In this document: in pieces, positions 54,640 through 64,000 of the stretch
Numbering within the stretch: the first letter of the stretch is position 1
Layout: every line of letters begins with the position of its first letter
Assembly (NCBI RefSeq): GCF_019097595.1
Contig: NC_080732.1
Span: 10,711,775-10,775,774, forward strand
Direction of reading: 5' to 3'
From: Hemibagrus wyckioides
Lineage: Eukaryota; Chordata; Actinopteri; Siluriformes; Bagridae
Length of the DNA stretch: 64,000 bases
Notes under the pieces: model-generated
The model's input: the letters and a program-made list of their open reading frames with translations, nothing else
Databases searched by the model: none
What the model was told of the DNA's origin: nothing
Made by a program: the position numbers and the translations under genes

Positions 54640-54985
54640 ATTTCAGTTTAATTCAATTTATTTGTATAGCACTTTTAACAATGGACAATGTCTCAAAGCT
54701 TCGCCCTATGTGCGCTGGGATAGGCTCCAGCAGACCCCCGTGACCCTAGGAGTCCTAGGAATAAGCGGGTATAGACAATGAATGAATGTCTCAAAGCAGC
54801 TTTACAGAAGTGTAGAAACAAAAAAATTCTAAAGTTTAAAGCTAAGTTACTATTTTATCCCTATTTTATCCCTAATGAGCAAACCTGAGGCGACAGTGGC
54901 AAGGAAAAACTCCCTGAAATGATATGAGGAACCAGGCTCGGAAGGGAACCCATCCTCATTTGGGTGACACTAGACAGTAAATAAT
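54640..54985 (-). mobile_element. LINE 3' tail (antisense) with SINE-like insertion
   Basis: 'aatttatttgtatagcactt' then 'ttaacaatggacaatgtctc' is the inverted LINE tail. It is split at 54697-54790 by a plus-strand DANA-like tail ('gggataggctccagcagacc', 'gaatgaatg') and then resumes with a repeat of 'atgtctcaaagc'. The resumed part ends in 'ggaacccatcctcatttggg'. Confidence 0.65.
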
Positions 54986-55362
54986 GTAAATGTTGATAAT
55001 GTCCTTTCTGCAGCAGCAACCAAGAGCTCTTGAGAAACTAAAAGGTCAGTGTAGTTTCTGAGTTCTTTATTTACTTAGCACTAATAAAGACTTAGTACTT
55101 AGCAGTTTAGGGACTGTGTGATAGTCTCCAAGTGGTTCTATTCACAGCAGTCCCCTGGGTCACAGGCTGTCTACACAGATCTATCCTCAGCAGCAGTGAG
55201 CCCCACCAAGCGACAAGACTCCAACCAGGGGTAGAGTGTCTAGATGGATCAGACAAGTCTGGAAAGAAGTAGTGGTCATGCTGGGAACTGGGAGCTTGCT
55301 GAGAACTGGGAGCATGCTGGGAACTGGGGACTTGGGAATAGAATGTATAGCTCGACAGAGAA

Positions 55363-55407
<45 letters not shown>

Positions 55408-55740
55408 TTAGGTATCTTGATCTAATACTTTCTAATATATCTAATCCTAAATATAGTCACATTTCCACAGTCTGAAGCTGTCTCAAATCATTATCACTCA
55501 TTTAAATGTGTCCTTGTCATAACACAGTATATGCATCTTGCCATACACTATAAGCATCAAACATACATTCATGTCAGCTACTGCAGAGAGTTTTTTTTAA
55601 TAATCTCAACCATGACATAGTTATCATGGTTAAAAAAAAAATTACAAAATTTGACCAGGCAACTAAATGCTTAGAGTCAACATTCCACTACACTATGCAA
55701 AAAATGTAGAGAGAATTAAAATTAAAATGTAAATGCCATC
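54986..55740. other. Intergenic stretch
   Basis: Apart from the AG array and the imperfect repeats 'gggaactgggagc' at 55281-55330, nothing is recognised. Confidence 0.5.
55366..55406. repeat. (AG)n microsatellite
   Basis: About 20 uninterrupted AG units. Confidence 0.95.
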
Positions 55741-56159
55741 AAATTAAATTGGTAATATTTCAAACAGCATGGAATGAGAGTGTTCTAAACAATATAACAT
55801 ATTTTAGTGTTGATAGATCAACTAATCACTCTAAATTCTTATCTAGATTCTTATTTAAAACTGTAGCAAAATTAACTAGAAAACCACAGAAACTAGAAAA
55901 CCACAGAAACATGCACACCCTCAGGGACGCTTCAGGAATTTTTTCAGGAGCAAAATGTAAAACATCAGGCAAAAAATTCAGGCTATAAATTTAAAGTCAG
56001 ACAAGTTAATAACTAACTATGGAGATAACATTATAACTATATCGGATTAGAATGTTTTTCTTACCCATTTAGAGCCCAAACTAATTTCACTAATTTCCAC
56101 ATCAAAATGATCAGTTTGTTTACTAGCTCTTTTACCTATGTGTTTCAAACAGATAATAC

Positions 56160-56995
56160 CTAGGTATAGGCAATCTAACCTCTTCTAAAAGTAATACATT
56201 TTACGTATCTAGCCAGTCTTCTAACACGTTACAATCCACCACGCTCTTTAAGATCACAAAATTCCGGACTTCTAGTAATTCCCAGAATATCAAAGTCCAC
56301 AAAAGGGGGTAGAGTGTTTTCGTATTTAGCTCCTAAACTTTGAAATGGCCGTCCTGACAGTGTTCGGGGCTCAGACACAGTCTCCCAGTTTAAACGTAGA
56401 CTAAAGACTTATCTCTTTAGCCTGGCATACATTTAACACATCCCATAACCTTGTGCTCCAGTACATCTGATTAAATGCACATTATCATCTAGTACTGCTA
56501 ATATTATGAACAGCAGCTATGCTAATGCTGTTCCATTGTTTTCCTTCTTCTACCCATCCCGAGGCATACAGAGACTGTGCCGGCTCCAGTGGCATCCGGA
56601 GATGGACCAGCTCCAGCCAGGTTCTGCTTTGTGAGGATTGGGGTATTCAAAGCAGCGCTGTGGACGACAACAACCTCCTTATTGATTTACATAATATTCT
56701 ACACATGCTGTATTGGCATCACACAATTGTCACCCAAATGAGGATGGGTTCCCTTCTGAGTCTGGTTCCTCTCAAGGTTTCTTCGTCATACCATCTAAGG
56801 GAGTTTTTCCTTGCCACAGTCGCCTCAGTCACCTCAGGCTTGCTCACTTGGGATAACATCTAGGACTGTCTGTCTGTTTATATGTTTGTTGTTTTCTTAT
56901 GTTGTTTCTTATGTAACTCTGCTTTGAGACAATGCTCTTTGGTAAAAGCGCTATACAAATAAAATTGAATTGAATTGAATTGAATTTTTCACTTA
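56160..56995 (+). mobile_element. LINE (Maui/L2-like) 3' end with ORF2 C-terminus
   Basis: From about 56232 the plus strand reads PPRSLRSQNSGLLVIPR, GRVFSYLAPKL and SQFKRRLKTYLFSLAYI, then stop: the familiar C-terminal end of LINE ORF2, with one stop inside. The 3' UTR follows to a terminal (AATTG)n at 56965-56986. This tail is the source type for the relics at 24150, 35090 and 54640. Confidence 0.8.
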
Positions 56996-57049
56996 GTTCC
57001 AGCTATGTAACTAAATCTTTAAAACTTTTAAACATATCAAACCCCTGAT

Positions 57050-57330
57050 TAAAAAAAAAAAAAAAAATCAAGCCCTGTAAGCTGTCCAACTGTAGGCCAA
57101 TATCAAACCTGCCCTTTATCTCCAAGATCCTAGAAAATGTTGTAGCACAGCAGTTATGATTACACCTACATCACTTCAATCATAAATCATACAAATCACA
57201 TTTACATTTAACATTTAATTAATGTTTAACATTTATATCCAGAATGTATGTATTTCTATAAAGCTGCTTTGTGACAATGTCCATTGTTTAAAGTGCTATG
57301 CAAATCAAATTGAAATTAATTTAATAAGAT
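57050..57330 (+). mobile_element. LINE RT fragment joined to 3' tail
   Basis: 57070-57152 reads KPCKLSNCRPISNLPFIS then KILENVVAQQL and stop, an RT segment. From 57230 the sequence becomes the LINE tail ('ctataaagctgctttgtgac', 'aatgtccattgt'), so everything between has been deleted. A poly-A run at 57050-57067 precedes it. Confidence 0.75.
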
Positions 57331-58610
57331 TTGAGGATTATTAGTTATTTAATTTCACATCTGTAGACACCACAAACTTGAGGAGCTTGACGTTAGAGTT
57401 GTAGTAATTGACGTTTAAGGAAAAGAGAATGAGTGAGAGTACATATTTCTAAAACACACCAGTGCTGAGCATTACAGTATCTGATATGTATTTGCCAAGC
57501 CACACTCTAAGCTATATTACTGACTGTCAGGAAGACTGTGTTCCACTGGCAGAGTTGGCGGAGAAACTAAGTTTTTTGACTGGCAGTTCTAGCATGTTTG
57601 TTTTAAAGGCTGAACAGAAGTAAAAAAGAATCCTCATACATCTGTTATGAGTGGTGAGATGCTGGTGAATTGAAATGTAGGCCCATATTTAACACTTCAG
57701 TGATTGACCAATTGGGTATTACATAGAATCTGGGAAAACTTTGGTCAAGTACACCAGAATGAGTTGCTCAAAGCTCATCATTATGATTGATGCTTGAACA
57801 ATTTGGTGTAATTATTAATACTATGGTCTATTAGTATGTGTATGTGATGGTAGTACAGCCAAGAATCAGGGATTAGATAAACTGACTTTACACTTATTAC
57901 AGACAAATATATACAGTCAGATACACAAATATTTGAACACTGACAAGGTTATTGTTATTTTAGCTGTCTACTACAGTTTAATGGAGTTGAAATTAAATAT
58001 TGAATATGACCTCATCTGCATACTTTCAGTTTTAATTTAAAGGTACTCATGGGTGGATGCTGTAGGAATTGCAGCACTATTTATATGTGCAACCCCCCTG
58101 TCTTTTTATCTGACTGTCTTTTTGTGCAATAGGTGTGGTTTGCACCCTTACTGGCTGAGCAGTTGATATAGTCTTACTCTGATTATGGATATTTATTTTT
58201 TCATTCTCTTCAGATATGTTTAACTATTTTAACCATTGATTGAATCTTTTTTTATACACAGTTATACTGTGTTTCTGTGTACTATTTGGACCCATGCTTA
58301 CCATAGGCCATTTGACTTTAAGCAAAAAAAAAAAAAGTTCATAAACAATTAAAAAAAAGTAAAGTGGAGCAGAGGGGACAAGTGTTTTATACACACACAC
58401 ACTGAATCATATTGGCCAGTTGTTAGCGTTTCTTACTGCAATACATATACAAATACAAAAGTAAAAGTGCAGTTAATGGAAAATATCGTCAATACAAATA
58501 TAAATATATATATATATATATTCGTTTCAAGAACGATATGATGGCTTGTCGTCACCTATGAGAATGTTGAGAACGATAATATAATCAAATTACAGCCTTT
58601 AACCCCGTTT
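57331..58610. other. Intergenic stretch with one weak mariner-like relic
   Basis: 57913-58100 ('tacagtcagatacacaaata' then 'tttgaacactgacaagg') resembles the end of a mariner-like element. A TA run lies at 58503-58522. Nothing else is recognised. Confidence 0.45.
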
Positions 58611-58619
58611 GTTCAACAG

Positions 58620-58865
58620 TGTGTTCTTATCAATTTTCTTGGCACGCGCACCCCTCTTCCGCAGGAGGACCAACCAGAGACCATGAGCAGCGTCACCCCA
58701 CAATATCCGCCATCAGCCCACCACTTTACAGCCATTCACGCGCCCGCCGGGATGGACCCATGCCAATAACCGCGACCTTGTTTGTGCGCATGCACGCGCT
58801 GGAGGCCCTGTTAAGGCGGAGCCGAGCACGCGCTTTGATATTGGTACAGTATATAGTAGATAGTA
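58620..58865. promoter_or_regulatory. CG-rich promoter-like island
   Basis: This 250-base patch is visibly GC- and CpG-rich in AT-rich surroundings. It holds tgcgcatgcacg at 58785-58796, one mismatch from an NRF1 site, a CCAAT pentamer at 58763-58767 and further cgcg clusters. An 87-codon plus-strand frame (58619-58882) across it is Arg/Ser/His-rich and looks like compositional noise. It may be a promoter for the possible gene at 59706 or for an unseen one. Confidence 0.45.
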
Positions 58866-59499
58866 AAGAACTTAATAGCTAATTTCGATTAAATGTTCTC
58901 TTAATTGCTACAAACGAATAAAGTCTGAGTTTCCACGTCTGATGAATACATAGTGCCCTGCTTTTATGCTCTTATATAATCCTAATTATGAGAGATATTA
59001 AACCTAAGTATATTATTTAAAAGTCAAATTAGCACATGATTCTAATCTTTGTGAATACATTCATTGTAACAGCAGAATATTTGGCTAGTGTATGATAACG
59101 ATTATAGCATTTAGACCTCAAATATACTCATAGAATAAAGGGTTCTTAGAGGATTCCTTAAAGGTCAGTTGGACGGTTAAGGGATAGCGTCCAAAATGTT
59201 CTACTTGTAACCTTTTCTGGGAAATACTCTGTTGCAGGTTCCCACATAGCCTTTAAATGTTCTTCAAAAGGACAACAGGAGAACTTCTGAGGATTACTAA
59301 TTTTCTCTGAGTGCATTACATTTTAAACTCGCATGATGAATAAAGCAAAAGCGGGTCTTTGGTGATTTCTGTTGTGTGTTGTGTAGTCACAAGCTATACT
59401 TGTGTTTTATACTCCATTCTTTTGTACACCAAAATAAAAGTGAAATATCGAAGCTCATGAATCATAGATATCTGTTAAACAATATTTCCTCCAAGAAGC
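58866..59499. other. Stretch between the CG island and the possible gene start
   Basis: AT-rich; no element recognised. Confidence 0.4.
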
Positions 59500-59705
59500 T
59501 GGCAAGTCGCAAAATTTCCTAGTACCTACTAACGCCAAGGGCAGTAGCCCCGCCCACCACACCTAATACCCCGCACCACCGCAAACCCATGTCACAACTG
59601 CGGAGGCGAAACGGCGTCGACGTTTAATCACAGACAGAACAAGGTCTGTGCATTCACCAAGTGGCATAATTTTCTAGCCTAAAAACGACTGAAAGAAGCC
59701 TAGCC
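59500..59705 (+). promoter_or_regulatory. Possible promoter/5' UTR of a plus-strand gene
   Basis: A moderately GC-rich stretch with scattered CpG (59580-59625, 'ggcgaaacggcgtcgacg') leads directly into a strong initiation context gccATGG at 59703-59709. Confidence 0.4.
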
Positions 59706-59723
59706 ATGGGTTTCATTGGAAAG
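59706..59723 (+). CDS. Possible first coding exon (MGFIGK), gene not recognised
   Basis: Six codons, ATG in a strong context (gccATGG), ending AAG|gtaaga, a near-consensus donor at phase 0. The preceding CpG-bearing stretch looks like a 5' UTR. I do not recognise the protein. Alternatively the ATG is chance and this is untranslated. Confidence 0.35.
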
Positions 59724-60624
59724 GTAAGACACAATGACTTGCCTGTGTGATGTATGCGGTTTAAAGTCTGTTTAGTGGGCATGGTGGGACGGCACTGCTG
59801 CTTCTAAAGTTATCTGTTCTGATTATGCTGATGCAGGGATGATGGTTTTTTGTCTAGATAGTGGATGATTAGGACTTATTTACATCATAATAGCGTACTC
59901 ATCGTACACCGTCCAAATGAATGAATATTTCAGGTGTGTTATTATTCAGGCACGTCCCTGGAATTGGATAAAAATGCAGATTTAATGATTTACTTTAGGA
60001 GTTCTCTAACCTAATTGCCTAGTTACATGGGACAGTTCTACATTTTTAAATATTTCATCTTCATTTGAAAGGCGTCCTTTATGCAAACAGGTATATAAGC
60101 CAACCTAAAAGGAATAATCTTGATGCATTAGTGAGTATCATTTACAAAGCTAAATCTTTTTTGCTTTGTTATCAGATAAAATAAATATGAATCATAGCTG
60201 TGGGTAGAGAACCAGAGATTTTACTTAATCTATGAGTTAATGCTTGCTGTTGTTGCTTCTGCTTTGAAAAGGATTCAATTAAAAATACAACCCCAAGTGA
60301 AAAAATCCATATTTGTATCTAAACATTATTGTACACGAAGGCTTAATGAACATGTTATGGCTAATCACTGGATCTGTGACTGAATGTATAATTAATACTT
60401 GGTGTCTGGTGTAAAAATGATCCATCACTTCAATGATTCACTTATAAAACTGATGAGATGGGGGAGGATCATGTGATTTGATTCTTTGATACAATTTTCA
60501 TTTTATCAGTATAGTGTTATAAAATCAAATGTATGTACTGATGGGTTAATTGATCAAGATATAACATGCAAGGTGCCAGCTGTTGGGTGCATTTCCATAA
60601 GTGTGTGGAAGATATGAAGAGCAT

Positions 60625-60885
60625 TTGGAGTGGTGTAGCAGTGGTGTCATTGCTGCCTCACAGCTCCAGAGTCATTATTTCACATATCCTTTCTGTGAGT
60701 TTTTTTTTTGGTTTTCTCCCAAAAGCATTGCCTATTAAGTGTGAATGAGTGTGCATAGTGTCCTTTGATACACTGGTGTCTTATCCAGTGTGTATTGCTG
60801 ACTTGTGCCTGGGATAAGCTCTGGATTTATGTGACCCTGGCCAAGATAAAGCAGTTGCTGAAGATGAATGAATTAATGAAAGAAT
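60625..60885 (+). mobile_element. DANA/Mermaid-like SINE
   Basis: 'gctgcctcacagctccagag', 'ggttttctcccaaaa', 'gtgcctgggataagctctgg' and a terminal 'gatgaatgaattaatgaa' follow the order of DANA-type SINEs. Confidence 0.7.
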
Positions 60886-61440
60886 GAATAGTGACACCCT
60901 TTTTTAATCTCTGAAGTTATATACATATTTTTCTAGATAAGACAGACATAACATAGATATACATATACAAAACATTTTAAAATTTGGTAATATACCAAAA
61001 ACTACCAGATTTTCCAAAGGTTCTGGATTTTGTCAGATCTCCCCTTGGACTGAATGGGATTTCCGAGCTCCAACCAAGTCACCATACCCACGTTTTGTCA
61101 CCATATACCTTATATTGTGCCCAATCAAAGAACAGTAAGGTTCTTAGGAGGACAATGTGGCACTGTTTTAAAATGGCCACTCACAGGAAAATTGAGTTAC
61201 TCTCTCCCTCTCTTTCACAAACACTCTCACACACACACACACACATTCACACAAAGAGGCAGAAAGAAGCAGACAGTGACCTGTAAAATGAGAAAGGACA
61301 CATTGATGTACAGACCATTTGTGTTCCTTATCATTTTCAGTTTTGCTGATTTTTTTTCTTTTGGAAAGCAATACCAGCAATTCCATTACTACAGTATCAG
61401 CCATTTCCACACATTTCTTTTAATTTTTTGTGCATTTCAG

Positions 61441-61512
61441 AACTATTTCATTGCCATTGACACATGGTTAAATTCTGCAGTGGATAAACTATTTGGAGAG
61501 AGAGGTTTGTGA
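61441..61512 (+). CDS. Possible second exon of the same unknown gene
   Basis: A strong acceptor (T-rich run, tttcag at 61435-61440) precedes an open phase-0 frame NYFIAIDTWLNSAVDKLF followed by GERGL and TGA at 61510-61512. Joined to 59706-59723 it would give 29 residues. A weaker donor, G|gtttgt at 61504/61505, would instead continue the gene beyond the window. No family is recognised. Confidence 0.3.
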   Translation, partial: NYFIAIDTWLNSAVDKLFGERGL

Positions 61513-62120
61513 TTTTTTATCTCTTTTCATTCTTTAATTTTTTTTATTTCTGTATACTCACTCATTAAATAACCTTTTAGCTTTTAGTGACTGTTTCTTT
61601 ACATTTTCTCATTTACTACATACATTCAACAAATTCCCATCTACTACAATTCCATTATGTATGCAAGAAAGAGGTAGATGTTTTTTCTTGTAAATTTGGT
61701 ATAAATTCAGAAATGGAACTGTAACTTGGAAGTCCTGCCAAAGCTAAGTGGGTTAAAGTTCATATAACCGTCTAAGCCATGTTAATGAAACAAATCCTGG
61801 TGGAATGCCACATGTGATTCTTGGGGAAAATTGAGGGCCAAGCTTATTGAATGGGTGCTAATGTAATTTAACATTTGAGCTCATGCTTTTACAGTAATTA
61901 ATATTCATACTCACTAAAAGTGCCCCCTTTCCTTCTCAAGTGCTGAATAGAAAAAGACCACAAGAGGAATACAAATGTGTCTCAGTTCACTCTACAGCTT
62001 TCAGTTAACTCCAAGGTTTCAGGCCATTAATTAACATAGCCTCTGGGAAAAAACAAAAACATGTAATGAAATGTAAACACTAATGAAAGAAATACTGTAC
62101 AATGAAGTATCCCTATAATC
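61513..62120. other. Stretch without recognised features
   Basis: AT-rich; no exon with both splice sites and an open frame could be defended. Confidence 0.4.
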
Positions 62121-62519
62121 CAACTCAGGTGTGTGAGGGTGTGGAAAAAGACTCAGAAGACAGGTGGAATGTTAACTGAGCTCTGGCTTGTATTTATTCA
62201 CTCCGTGCTTTTGCTGCATTTTCAAAAAACATCACCAAAATTCAAAACAGTAAACAGACTGGCAGCTCTCATTCTGTCAAGATCAAGTGCACCATTTGTG
62301 TGTGTGTTGCATGTTCCACCCACTCAGTGACTCACTGTCTTGCTATGCACAAAGAGATACAACTAAGTAATCTCACAAGACGACACAGGTGAGAATCATC
62401 ATGTGTTACTTCCCTTGGCCTGCCTTCTCTCTGTCCAGAGTCAATGCTCAAGCACATCCCTGCCACCACATACCCACACCACATAACTCAGGCTAAGGAG
62501 TTAAGTCACTGCTGTCTAT

Positions 62520-62690
62520 CAATTTGGGGACACATCTGCCCATGAGACAGAAGTGTACCAACCCGTCTGTCTTGGGCACTAAGACCACTGGGCTTCTCCA
62601 GTCACTGTGGGGCTCTGATGGTGTTCTGGACCACCAGGTGCATAGCTTCATTGACCCACTGGACCCACTCTACTGTTTATGTCAGGAGTT
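62520..62690 (-). pseudogene. Gypsy-type LTR retrotransposon reverse-transcriptase fragment
   Basis: The minus strand reads SDWRSPVVLVPKTDGLVHFC, the hallmark start of the Gypsy pol reverse transcriptase, preceded by decayed linker sequence. It ends shortly after, and no other pol domain is seen. 62120-62500 could be non-coding or LTR sequence of the same element, but no paired LTR was found. Confidence 0.65.
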
Positions 62691-62739
62691 GAACGACGGA
62701 ACCACCAGCTCTTTGAGAGGGTCATCTCAGAACAGCTAA

Positions 62740-63190
62740 ACAGAAAGAGACTTGCAACTTTTGTAAAGTTCAAGTTTGCTTTCTGTCTGTGTATATATGT
62801 TTTTTTGTGTATGTATGCATGTATGTGTGTGTTGAACAGGTTTGACTTGCCTTCTCTGCCTTACAAACTATCTGACCTTCCAGCTATAGGCCTCTAAGGT
62901 CTTAGTGTACTGGAGTGTTAATTTATAGTATAAGACAAGGGGCTATTCTTTGCTGGTTTCAAAGTATTATAGAACCTAACCCTAACTCAAATAGGTTGAG
63001 CCTATGTAAAACAAATCCGACACAGTAATAATGAACAGTAAACAATTCTCGTCTTACTTTCTCAGAAAAAGTAGTTTAAAATCTGTTATTTTGTAATTCT
63101 GATTTAGTTACTGAACATGCATATATAATTGTACAAAGAAATGTGTTGTACATAATAATGGCTAGACTAATGTGTCTTGTTCTAATCAGA
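62740..63190. other. Stretch without recognised features
   Basis: TG/TA-rich in part (62790-62835); nothing else. Confidence 0.4.
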
Positions 63191-63194
63191 ATGG

Positions 63195-64000
63195 TGTAAT
63201 TACCCTCTGAAAGTATTGGAACAGAAAGGCCAATTCTATTGTTTTTTGCTAATATGAAGATATTTGAGTTTGAGAGCAAAATATTAATATAAGACATTAC
63301 ACCAAAGTTTCAGCTTTAATTTTCTGATATTTACATTAATATCTAAGTTTTAAACAACTTACAATATGGCACCTTATTTCAAGTCATCAAAAACAAAGGA
63401 ACATGTGACTGACGAGTTTCTGGTTGCCCATGTGTGCCCTATTAAGATTGATTGTTTAGATTGATTGACAATTAATAGCTCTGAATATGTACTTTTGGTT
63501 GGGGACCTGGGTTTCCCCTGTAAATACTTAACATAAACCAGACATAAAGACATAATGTTAAAGACATAAACCACTGGTATACTAAGACACAGACATCAAA
63601 CAGGTTGGGCAAGGAAAAAATAGCAAAAACTTCAAGAGCACTTCACTGGACAAGCATGTTGTAGGTAGTTTCATGACTTGGACTTACATGACTGCTTTTG
63701 GAATGAGCTAACTAATGTTTATTGATGATGTAACTCTTCATAGTAACAGCAGAATGATTTCAGATAAACACAAACATGAATTTTCAGAGAAATGCATCCA
63801 ATTGAATTGTGAGGAACTTCATCATGCAGCAAAATAATGACCCAAAGCACACTACCTAAACAACAAAGGACTTCATCATATGAAAGTGTGTCAGTCTAAA
63901 TCCTTTCAAAAAAGTAAAAAGGTTTTAAACTGGGAATGCCAATTCCCACTTGGGCATAGATTTTATCTACTGACTAGGAGACTAAAAGGAGAAATCCCTA
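63195..64000 (+). mobile_element. Mariner-like element relic running off the window
   Basis: Starts 'taccctctgaaagtattgga'. Shares 'cttcatcatgcagcaaaata' with 'atgacccaaagcaca' (63818-63850) with the relic at 13190-13225, and its start with 49487. No intact transposase. Confidence 0.6.

Noticed and set aside
58619..58882. 87-codon frame in the CG island
   Set aside because: Arg/Ser/His-rich composition follows the GC content; there is no domain, no clear splice structure and it ends in AT-rich DNA.

Overview
This is vertebrate, almost certainly ray-finned fish (teleost), nuclear DNA. It has long AT-rich introns with GT-AG splice sites, many microsatellites, and a dense load of Tc1/mariner elements, L2-type LINEs, tRNA-derived and DANA-like SINEs, and hAT and Tigger relics. 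I cannot fix the species; an otophysan such as a catfish or characin would fit the repeat types, but that is only an impression.

The main gene is a complete 12-exon G-protein alpha subunit of the Gs/olf class, on the minus strand from 45388 (ATG) to 3024 (stop). Every exon can be joined by hand with consistent phase, giving 379 residues. The sequence matches G-alpha-olf (gnal) better than gnas: it lacks the Gs-specific optional exon, has the EKKQK linker, and has the IDSV...DYTPTDQ stretch. Exons 1-4 are clustered (44014-45388). An 18.4-kb intron 4 and an 11-kb intron 5 follow, then exons 6-12. A CpG-containing stretch upstream of 45388 is the likely promoter. The 3' UTR runs below 3024 with an uncertain end.

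The introns hold most of the mobile DNA. Intron 10 has a truncated Tc1 copy next to another transposon fragment. Intron 9 has a decayed Tc1 and large TCTA/TA arrays. Intron 5 has a nested LINE/Tc1, an inverted pair of Tc1 ends, and an L2 LINE with a long reverse-transcriptase frame. Intron 4 has a Tigger fragment, a 1.3-kb hAT element with a perfect 8-bp target duplication, SINEs and other relics.

Right of gnal (45.8-58.6 kb) lies intergenic DNA with more Tc1 copies, one of them 1100 bp with perfect 29-bp inverted ends, and LINE 3' ends. A CG-rich promoter-like island lies at 58.62-58.86 kb. A second weakly supported plus-strand transcription unit may begin near 59.6 kb: a tiny coding exon at 59706-59723 and a possible second exon at 61441. 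The last 2 kb hold a Gypsy fragment and another mariner-like relic.

I found no undescribed multi-gene system. The best leads are a CT microsatellite that forms the polypyrimidine tract of gnal exon 10, a Trp-to-Phe change in the effector-contact segment of the same exon, the CG-rich hAT element, and the unknown gene start at 59.7 kb.
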